From: Streptomyces sp. NBC_01750
GTDB taxonomy: Bacteria; Actinomycetota; Actinomycetes; Streptomycetales; Streptomycetaceae
DNA length: 64,000 nucleotides
Direction of reading: 5' to 3'
Assembly: GCF_035918095.1 (NCBI RefSeq)
Contig: NZ_CP109137.1
Coordinates: 2,172,001 to 2,236,000 of the forward strand
The translations under genes were made by a program, and so were the position numbers. Each line of letters begins with the position of its first letter. The stretch's first letter is position 1. Below are positions 57,903 to 64,000 of the stretch, piece by piece. The notes under the pieces are model-generated. The model was not told the origin of the DNA. It searched no databases and worked only from the letters and a program-made list of their open reading frames with translations.

Positions 57903-58640
57903 ATGACACCGCGAGTCCAACGGGCCGCGCCGCCGTTCATGCAGATCGCGGATCACTTCCGACAGCAGATCGTCGACGGCGCCCTGCCACAGGACACCAA
58001 GCTGCCGTCTATCGCTGAGATCGCCGAAGAGTGGGGTGTAGCCACCGCCACGGCAGCGAAGGGCGTGAAGCAGCTCCAGGCCGAGGGGTACGTGCGGTCC
58101 TCGACGCAGGGCACGTTCGTGGACCTCGGACGGAAGCTGACGAGCGGCTCGGACCGCCTCCAGCTCCAGCGGGCGACGGGTAGCGGCTTCCGCCCCGGCG
58201 AGCGCGTTGAGATCGTGAGCGCTGGTCTGGTGCCCGCGCCGGCCAATGTCGCCGAGGCTCTCGGGCTGGACGAGGGCGCACAGGTCGTCCGTCGCCAGCG
58301 GCGGTACCTGGACGACGAGGGTGTCATCACCCTGTCCACGTCGTGGCTGCCGGGTGAACTGGCCGAGAGCGCCCCCGAGCTGGCCGTGCCGGAGAAGCTG
58401 CCGAAGATGACGTTCGGTCTGATCGAGGACCGGACCGGGCGGCGTGCCGTGCGGAGGCGTGACGTTGTGTGCGTGCAGCCTGTGCCCGAAGACGCGGCTG
58501 CCTTGCTCGATATCGAGGCGGGCACTCTCGCCCTGACCATGAGCAACTACTACTGGGACCAGCACGGTTCTGTGACGGAGTACGCCACCGACTTCATGGG
58601 GGCGGGACGCCAGCTCACGGCGGAGTACGACCTGAACTAA
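57903..58640 (-). other. Orientation note for the GntR locus (see plus-strand CDS entry)
   Basis: The rep-xis-int operon runs on the minus strand while the repressor below runs on the plus strand, so the operator region at 57799-57884 is a divergent control region. This entry only records that relation. No minus-strand gene is claimed here. Confidence 0.2.
57903..58640 (+). CDS. GntR/HutC-family repressor (KorSA-like)
   Basis: This 245-residue protein has a GntR winged helix at residues 8-75 (FMQIADHFRQQIVDGALPQD; LPSIAEIAEEWGVATATAAK) and a UTRA effector domain from about residue 90 (VEIVSAGLVPAPANVAEALG; STSWLPGELAESAPELAVPE). In pSAM2-like elements this repressor silences replication and transfer genes. 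GGAGGAGGAGAA precedes ATG 57903, and one operator lies just upstream, so autoregulation is likely. Confidence 0.9.
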   Translation: MTPRVQRAAPPFMQIADHFRQQIVDGALPQDTKLPSIAEIAEEWGVATATAAKGVKQLQAEGYVRSSTQGTFVDLGRKLTSGSDRLQLQRATGSGFRPGERVEIVSAGLVPAPANVAEALGLDEGAQVVRRQRRYLDDEGVITLSTSWLPGELAESAPELAVPEKLPKMTFGLIEDRTGRRAVRRRDVVCVQPVPEDAAALLDIEAGTLALTMSNYYWDQHGSVTEYATDFMGAGRQLTAEYDLN

Positions 58641-59575
58641 GCAGTTCCAGGGGACCTGTTACAGGTTTCTCTACCTCGATCAAGGCTCGCTGCGCTCGCT
58701 GTCCGACCGGCATTCGGTCAGCGAGCGAGGATCATTACCAACCCAGCCACCGCCACGCAGCCCAGCCCCACGGGATGGCTTCTTCCCCTTGCCCGCCATG
58801 GGCCCGCGTGGCCCCCAGAAGGCTTCAACGACACCAGGGAACTGGCCCATCGGGAGAACGGTGGAAGCTCAGGAGAATGACCACAGTTGACGCCTGGGGC
58901 GTCTGCTTTCCCGGCCTCCTGAACTGCGGTAGCAGTCTGATCAGAGATCAGAGGTGCCGCACGGAGTGCGGCGGCGCCGGCCGGACGCCGCCGCGCTTGC
59001 CCCTCCATGTCTACGCCACCGGGGCCGCACGTCGTCGCCCGCCCGCGCCCACAAGGGGGCGAAAGAACCAGGCCGGGGGTGGGGACGGACGGCTCCACGG
59101 CTTTACCCACACTCCCCGATTCGGGACCCGCGTCGAGCAAGACCAGGGGGCCACTCGGACACATTGCGGGCAGGGGTGAAACCTGCCCGAGTAGCCGGCA
59201 AGCGTACGGCCCCCTGATCATGCACGACCCCAAACCAGGCAGGACACCGGCCAAACCCGCTCCGCCGACCTCGCCAAGGAGCCCGTCCGCAGCGTCAGCG
59301 GGGCTCTACTCAACGAGCTGGATCTTCTAGAGAGGGCTTGTTGGCGCCGCACCTCCTCTGGCGCTGCAGGGGCGAAACAACGGCGGACGTGAAGGTAGCG
59401 GCTGACGAGTGAACAGGGAATATGGTGCCGCCGTGGTTGCCCCCGTGCCAGATACCGAGGTTGGAACCATCTTTGCCGTTCTGGCCCGCGGCCGACTCCC
59501 GTCGCACTGTGGCTGGTTAGGCCATCGTGTCGGCGGACGTTTTCTGATGAGCTTGCATCGAACATACGTACGCTC
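58641..59575. other. About 935 bases without a supported gene
   Basis: It contains a hairpin after the GntR gene (GCTCGCTG at 58694-58701 pairing with CAGCGAGC at 58719-58726, with an inner ACCG/CGGT stem) that probably ends that transcript. Open frames here have poor codon bias and no recognisable protein features. From about 59400 the sequence becomes AT-richer and should contain the promoter of the secreted nuclease. No tRNA or CRISPR is seen. Confidence 0.4.
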
Positions 59576-61552
59576 ATGGAAGGCTCTAGGTTGAGACCCT
59601 TACGCACTCTGTCAGGGCTACGGAACGTTGCTGCGGGCGCCGTCCTGGCTCTGCTCGCGGGAATAGGCACGGCCACGGCCGCCGACTCCGCACCCAGCCC
59701 CACCCCCTCCTATTCTCCGGCGTCGCTTGCGGCTGCCGGCCCGGAAGACCTCGCGGCCGGCGGGCAACGCCCCGAATCGGGCAAGAACCCGTCGGCCGGC
59801 CCGCAGTTCGTCAAGAGCGGCAGCACCTGGAACGTCATCACTCCCGATGTCGTGCTGCGCAACACCGTCACCGATCCAGACCGCGACAAGGCGAACCTGA
59901 CCTTCGAGGTATGGACGACTGACGCCAACGGCAAGCCCAAGACCAAGGTCGACTTGGACGGCCCCGGCGAGTACGGGGTTCTGGTATCGGGCTACGTCGA
60001 CTCGGGCAAGCTCGCGCAGGTCCCTGTCCCGTACGGGAAGCTGAAGCCGGGCGTGACGTATACGTTCCGCACCTCCGCCTACGACGGCAGCCTGTACGAG
60101 ACCGAATGGTCGCCGTACGCGAACTTCCGCATCAACCCCTACGTGACCTTCCCCGCGCCCCAGACCTCGTCCATCATCGACCCGGTCGCGCAGAAGGTAC
60201 GAGAGTTCACGCGCACCAACGCCGATCCTCCCAGCGCCCGCAAGAGCGACCGGAAGTGCTCTGCAGCCGATCCCCAGGGCCGCAAGCTGTGTATCGAGAT
60301 GACCCCGCCGTCCAAGGATGGCCCGCCTGCTGACCCTCGACTGGCTCCCGGGAGCCCTGCCGTCGAGCTGGTGGACTGGTGCTACGAAAAGCCGGCGGGC
60401 AAGGACTACATGAACCGCACCGAAGCCTGCTTGAAGAACGTCGGTGGCGTTGACATGTACTTCCTCAGCACCGATCCGGACAGCCCCGCGCTCGGCATGG
60501 CCCACTTCGAGATCGAGCAACGCATCAAGGCCTACCCCAACAAGGGTTCCAGCGGCAGCAACTTCGCGGAGTTCGACCAACAGATCTACCTGGTCCCGAC
60601 GCGAATCGACCCAGATCTTGAGGGCGTCACCCTCAAGTGGAACGCCGGAGACAACTGCGACTCTTGCGTTGTCTCCCAGACCAAGTGGGCGGACAACCAG
60701 AACAACACGTCCGACGCACACTGGGACGCCAACGACTGGACGGAGTTCAGCGGGCGCTGGGGACGATACCTGACTCAATGGAACGGCACCGGCAAGGAGA
60801 CAATCGACCTCGGCTGGTCGATCACCGGCACCGTGGACGCCAGCAATGCCCTTCAGGTGACCGTCGGTCTGGGTACCAGTGGAGTCGAGTCCGTACGGGA
60901 ACTCGCCCCGCGCTGCGACGACATCCTCAATGGCGTGGCGCCCGGATGCGTGCTGCCGTTCTTCAAGCCGACCTACACCGTCGACACCAACCTTTACCCT
61001 GCCGCGGGCGCCTACTACTGGCTGATGCAGGAGAAGATGCCCGACCACGCCGGCTCGGTGAGGTGGGATTCGCTCCTGCACTACTTCGGCCCCGACTCGA
61101 CCGCGACTGGTCCCGACGGCAAGCCGTGGGACTCGGACAAGAGCCGTAACAAGGTATGTGGCAACTGGACAGTACCCAAGGCGGATGCCTCGGTGGGCAC
61201 CATGGACTGCGACGAGTACGCCATGGCCTCCACCCACGAGAGCGGCGGCTTCCCCGGCGGTGTCAACCAGGTCACCTCCGGCGACGAGTGTGCCCAGCTC
61301 AACACCGACAAGATGGGTGACGGCAGCGCCAACTTCGGCCTGTTCGCCGACACCCGCAAGGCCACCAAGGGGCCCACTGGGAAAGAGCGGTGCGGGCGGG
61401 CCGGAATCAACGCGGACCAGAACCGAGGTGCCTTCAAGAAGCTCCAGCCCTCCATCTGGCGTCTCCTGGACAACGACGGATTCTTCGTCAGCAACCCCGG
61501 ATTCGAGCACTGCGTGAACGCAAGCACCACCTGCTCCTGGCGCAAGGCCTGA
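59576..61552 (+). CDS. Secreted protein with C-terminal NucA/NucB-like DNase domain
   Basis: This 658-residue protein has a signal peptide (GLRNVAAGAVLALLAGIGTA, AxA near residue 36), then a beta-rich fibronectin-like segment (YGVLVSGYVDSGKLAQVPVP). A long middle region has paired cysteines. The C-terminal NucA/NucB-like catalytic core reads GTMDCDEYAMASTHESGG near residue 545, with the DxxE and His expected for non-specific DNA cleavage. TTG 59591, with GGAAGG 7 nt upstream, is an equally good start. It is cargo of the element and convergent with an SMI1 gene. Confidence 0.8.
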   Translation: MEGSRLRPLRTLSGLRNVAAGAVLALLAGIGTATAADSAPSPTPSYSPASLAAAGPEDLAAGGQRPESGKNPSAGPQFVKSGSTWNVITPDVVLRNTVTDPDRDKANLTFEVWTTDANGKPKTKVDLDGPGEYGVLVSGYVDSGKLAQVPVPYGKLKPGVTYTFRTSAYDGSLYETEWSPYANFRINPYVTFPAPQTSSIIDPVAQKVREFTRTNADPPSARKSDRKCSAADPQGRKLCIEMTPPSKDGPPADPRLAPGSPAVELVDWCYEKPAGKDYMNRTEACLKNVGGVDMYFLSTDPDSPALGMAHFEIEQRIKAYPNKGSSGSNFAEFDQQIYLVPTRIDPDLEGVTLKWNAGDNCDSCVVSQTKWADNQNNTSDAHWDANDWTEFSGRWGRYLTQWNGTGKETIDLGWSITGTVDASNALQVTVGLGTSGVESVRELAPRCDDILNGVAPGCVLPFFKPTYTVDTNLYPAAGAYYWLMQEKMPDHAGSVRWDSLLHYFGPDSTATGPDGKPWDSDKSRNKVCGNWTVPKADASVGTMDCDEYAMASTHESGGFPGGVNQVTSGDECAQLNTDKMGDGSANFGLFADTRKATKGPTGKERCGRAGINADQNRGAFKKLQPSIWRLLDNDGFFVSNPGFEHCVNASTTCSWRKA

Positions 61553-61567
61553 CATCGACCGAAGCAG

Positions 61568-61600
61568 GGGGCGGGGGCCAACATTGCTGGCCCCCGCCCC
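61568..61600. terminator. Bidirectional terminator between DNase and SMI1 genes
   Basis: Perfect 13-bp arms GGGGCGGGGGCCA (61568-61580) and TGGCCCCCGCCCC (61588-61600) with a 7-nt loop. Confidence 0.9.
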
Positions 61601-61621
61601 GTCTCGTGGCCCGTCAGCAGG

Positions 61622-62482
61622 TCAAGGAGTTCCCCACACGAGGGCGCCGTCTACCAGGCCAGGCTTGGCCGAACCCGCCAGGGAAGGCGCCTCAAGGGCG
61701 TCGGCCATCTCCTCAAGAAGGGTGGTCAAAGACTCGAACTCGACCCGCCGGTTGGCGAACTCGTCCCAGGACCACACTTCGCCCGTGCCGGCATCCAGGT
61801 AGAGGCCGTTCGACCAGCTGTGTTCGCCGAGCGTGCAGACGGGTATCCAGCGGTGGTCCCACAGGCCGTCGCCGAAGTCGTAGATCTGCCCCCAGCGCTG
61901 GTGAAGTTCGATGGCCTCGGCAATGGTCATGAGCTTCGCATTATCCGGCAAGAACGCGGCACCGGAGCTGGACTGGACGCCGCGATGCAGATGCCACAGA
62001 GCTCTCAAGTCACCCGGAACCCTGACGCCGAGTTCCCTCTCCGCCCTGTCGATCTCCTCGCTTGACGCCCCTTCTTGCAGCGAATCGAACGACACGGGCG
62101 CATGGTCGCGCAGCCACGTTTCGACGCGCTGCCAGGCGGCAGTGACCTGCCGCGCCGCCATCTCCTCCAGGCGGGGATCTGGGGCCGCTACGGGCTCCCG
62201 TTCCGGGGCGACGGCAGCCGGTTGCGCTGCCTCGACGCTCACGATCCGTACCTGCCCCTCGGCCAGCACGGGAGGTCCGTAGGCGTACTGCACGTCCAGT
62301 TCCGGGCAGTCCTCGAAGGTTTCACCGTCGATCCGTGCCGCGTACATAGACGGCTCTCCCGTGGGGCTCCCCAGCAGGGGATTGTCCTCAAGCTGCCCGC
62401 ACAGCACCTTCAAGGCGTACCTGACACCCCTCCCCAGCCTCTCGCCCCGCTCCTGTACCTCCGCCGGTAACTCAACCGCCAC
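61622..62482 (-). CDS. SMI1/KNR4-family protein (immunity-type fold)
   Basis: This 286-residue protein has an N-terminal part of about 120 residues with a toxin/antitoxin-like start (VQERGERLGRGVRYALKVLC) and an Ala/Pro linker. A SMI1/KNR4 domain covers about residues 120-275: SSEEIDRAERELGVRVPGDL, ALWHLHRGVQS, LMTIAEAIELHQRW, WIPVCTLGEHSWSNGLYLDA. Such domains are common immunity proteins of polymorphic toxin systems. Location beside the DNase gene suggests protection against it, although orientation is convergent rather than operonic. Confidence 0.8.
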   Translation of the reverse strand: MAVELPAEVQERGERLGRGVRYALKVLCGQLEDNPLLGSPTGEPSMYAARIDGETFEDCPELDVQYAYGPPVLAEGQVRIVSVEAAQPAAVAPEREPVAAPDPRLEEMAARQVTAAWQRVETWLRDHAPVSFDSLQEGASSEEIDRAERELGVRVPGDLRALWHLHRGVQSSSGAAFLPDNAKLMTIAEAIELHQRWGQIYDFGDGLWDHRWIPVCTLGEHSWSNGLYLDAGTGEVWSWDEFANRRVEFESLTTLLEEMADALEAPSLAGSAKPGLVDGALVWGTP

Positions 62483-63054
62483 AGCCTGCTCCTTGCTATT
62501 CGCCGGATCTCCAAGGCTCTCAGACCCAGGAGAGAAGAGGGCGAGTTGCAGCCGATCGCCGTTCGTGACGCTTGCGAGTGCCGCGGCGACGGTCGAAGGA
62601 CCGGACCACCCATCGGGAGAACTCGGTGCAGAGTCCCACTGCCAGAAGTCCAGCTAGCCATCACCGCGATCCGCTGGTTCGAAGCACACAAGCGGTAGGC
62701 CGGGGCCGCCTCCGTGCCGTGATCGCATTTACAAGGCACGTGTTGGCGGCGCGCGCGTGCCAGATCCGTGCCAGATCGAGCGGTCAGTCACGGTCAATTG
62801 GGGTGTGAGGCGGTGCAGGTACGCGCTGACAGGCTTGGCCCTGCTGTACGGCTGCTGACCAGCCAAGACCGTCCTACGTTCGGCGCCAGGCTTACAAAGC
62901 AGATGTCACCCCAACGAGTTGAGCGCCCTCCCCCGGGCCGTCTCCGGGCCGTGGAAGGGCGCTCAATGATGACCAACGCCGACAACTGCCGACAGCTCAG
63001 CAGCAGGCCAGAGCACTGATCGAAAACACGGCCGCAGCTCACGGCCACCAATGA
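62483..63054. other. Right-end region of the dapD element, about 570 bases without a gene
   Basis: It holds a tandem pair of GTGCCAGATC (62757-62766 and 62768-62777), which may be integrase arm-type sites. It also holds a strong hairpin with 11-bp arms TTGAGCGCCCT and AGGGCGCTCAA (62919-62929, 62956-62966), probably a terminator or end-protection structure. No gene is supported. Confidence 0.5.
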
Positions 63055-63068
63055 TCAGTTGTGGCTGT
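63055..63068. other. Attachment repeat inside the dapD 3' end
   Basis: TCAGTTGTGGCTGT encodes, on the minus strand, the last residues Ser-His-Asn and the stop of dapD, so integration leaves the gene intact. It is identical to 54244-54257. Confidence 0.85.
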
Positions 63069-64000
63069 GCAGTACCTCGTTGAGGCCGCCCCAGACCGCG
63101 TTGTTCGGGCGGGCCTCCACGGCGCCGGTGACCGAGTTGCGGCGGAAGAGGATGTTGCTCGCGCCGGACAGCTCGCGCGCCTTGACGATCTGCCCGTCGG
63201 GCATGGTGACCCGGGTGCCGGCGGTGACGTACAGACCGGCCTCGACGACACACTCGTCGCCGAGCGCGATGCCGACGCCCGCCTCGGCGCCGATCAGGCA
63301 GCGCTCGCCGATGACGATACGGACGTTGCCGCCACCGGAGAGCGTGCCCATGGTCGAGGCGCCACCGCCGATGTCGGAGCCGTCCCCGACGACGACGCCC
63401 GCGGAGATCCGGCCCTCGATCATCGACGTGCCGAGCGTGCCGGCGTTGAAGTTGACGAAGCCCTCGTGCATGACCGTGGTGCCCTCGGCGAGGTGCGCGC
63501 CGAGGCGGACCCGGTCGGCGTCGGCGATGCGTACACCCTTGGGCGCGACGTAGTCCGTCATCCGCGGGAACTTGTCGATGCTCGTCACCTGCAGGTGCAG
63601 ACCCTCGGCACGGGCATTCAGCCGGACCTTCTCCACGTCGTCGACGGCGACCGGACCGAGCGAGGTCCAGGCGACATTGGCGAGCAGCCCGAAGAGGCCG
63701 TCCAGACTCTGGCCGTGCGGCTTGACCAGGCGGTGCGAGAGCAGGTGCAGACGCAGGTACGCGTCGTGGGCGTCCAGCGGCTTGTCGTCGAGCGAGGCGA
63801 TGACCGTACGGACGGCGACAACCTCGACCCCGCGGCGGGGGTCGGACCCGATGGCCTTCGCGGCGCCCGCTCCAAGGAGCTCGGCGGCCTGCTCGCCGGT
63901 CAGCCGCTCGGTGCCGGCCGGACCGGGCTCGGCGGCGAGCACGGGGGCGGGGAACCAGGTGTCGAGGACGGTGCCGTCGGCGGTGAGGGTGGCGAGTCCG
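63055..64000 (-). CDS. dapD: Tetrahydrodipicolinate N-succinyltransferase (start outside window)
   Basis: At least 315 residues are visible, running off the right edge. The left-handed beta-helix (hexapeptide) part is clear: [80 protein letters not shown]. It is the succinyltransferase of lysine/DAP synthesis (actinobacterial type). It ends [12 protein letters not shown], where the integrative element begins. It would converge on dapA without the element. Confidence 0.92.
   Translation of the reverse strand, partial: GLATLTADGTVLDTWFPAPVLAAEPGPAGTERLTGEQAAELLGAGAAKAIGSDPRRGVEVVAVRTVIASLDDKPLDAHDAYLRLHLLSHRLVKPHGQSLDGLFGLLANVAWTSLGPVAVDDVEKVRLNARAEGLHLQVTSIDKFPRMTDYVAPKGVRIADADRVRLGAHLAEGTTVMHEGFVNFNAGTLGTSMIEGRISAGVVVGDGSDIGGGASTMGTLSGGGNVRIVIGERCLIGAEAGVGIALGDECVVEAGLYVTAGTRVTMPDGQIVKARELSGASNILFRRNSVTGAVEARPNNAVWGGLNEVLHSHN

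Larger units (their letters stand above)
54244..63068 (-). mobile_element. Integrative element of about 8.8 kb with RepSA-type replication, inserted at the dapD 3' end
   Basis: It is bounded by 14-bp direct repeats TCAGTTGTGGCTGT (54244-54257 and 63055-63068), the second being the last codons and stop of dapD. It contains a tyrosine integrase next to one end, an excisionase, a replication initiator, two small genes, a GntR repressor with operators, and cargo (NucA/NucB-like DNase and SMI1/KNR4). The int-xis-rep order is that of pSAM2-like actinobacterial integrative elements. No TraB/FtsK-like transfer gene, NUDIX gene or spread genes are recognisable, so it appears transfer-defective or mobilisable. 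Confidence 0.88.

Noticed and set aside
58718..59254. 178-residue minus-strand ORF
   Set aside because: Low-complexity composition, no ribosome site and no motif. It overlaps an apparently non-coding stretch of the element.

Overview
The window is high-GC actinobacterial DNA that looks like a Streptomyces chromosome. The evidence is strong G/C at third codon positions, many GTG starts with 4-nt stop/start overlaps, an ectoine/hydroxyectoine operon, an LAETG-anchored surface protein, DUF7848-type and RepSA-type genes, and a very large number of antisense shadow ORFs. Both window edges cut genes: cobO at the left and dapD at the right.

Layout. (1) 1-10218 is an aerobic-type cobalamin operon: cobO, cobB, cobI, cobM, cobL, a cbiG-cobJ fusion, cobH, cbiX and a cobC-like aminotransferase. 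A ZIP metal transporter sits inside it on the opposite strand, and an unrecognised low-complexity ORF is translationally coupled between cobJ and cobH. (2) 10262-12569 holds an LAETG surface protein and an amidohydrolase. (3) 13328-16487 is ectABCD. (4) 16637-19441 holds an old-yellow-enzyme gene divergent from a MarR regulator, then a class V aminotransferase. (5) About 20200-29195 is an integrated element of about 9.0 kb. It has a large serine integrase, a frameshifted P4-type helicase, many tiny unknown genes and an XRE regulator. It is inserted in a DsbA/FrnE-family thioredoxin-fold gene, whose two ends can both be recognised. (6) 29306-42720 holds a GNAT, an aldehyde dehydrogenase divergent from IclR, a two-component system with a membrane protein, a PBP transpeptidase, 5-dehydro-4-deoxyglucarate dehydratase, uronate dehydrogenase and a two-domain TerD protein. 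(7) 43066-45607 holds an ACC-deaminase remnant, then a Ro60/Rsr (TROVE) gene. Its upstream region encodes three tandem Y-RNA-like structures, and two of them carry circularly permuted tRNA-like domains. (8) 45773-54210 holds a PhoX-type protein, an SDR, a large acidic protein, a secreted EEP nuclease, a lipoprotein and a DapA homologue. (9) 54244-63068 is a second element of about 8.8 kb. It has a tyrosine integrase, excisionase, RepSA-type initiator, GntR repressor with three matching operators, a secreted NucA/NucB-like DNase and an SMI1/KNR4 protein. It is inserted exactly at the 3' end of dapD. (10) 63055-64000 is dapD.

How the genes work together. The cob genes build the corrin ring and insert cobalt. 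ectABCD makes the compatible solutes ectoine and 5-hydroxyectoine. The uronate dehydrogenase, deoxyglucarate dehydratase and 2-oxoglutarate-semialdehyde-type dehydrogenase fit an oxidative uronate/aldarate route to 2-oxoglutarate, although no glucarate dehydratase is seen here. The Ro protein and its Y RNAs form a predicted RNA-surveillance particle. Neither mobile element carries a recognisable conjugation or virion module, so both look like non-autonomous or satellite-type islands.

The most interesting regions are the triple Y RNA locus, the dsbA-disrupting serine-integrase element, whose reconstructed attP is strikingly palindromic, and the dapD-targeting element with a DNase/SMI1 cargo.
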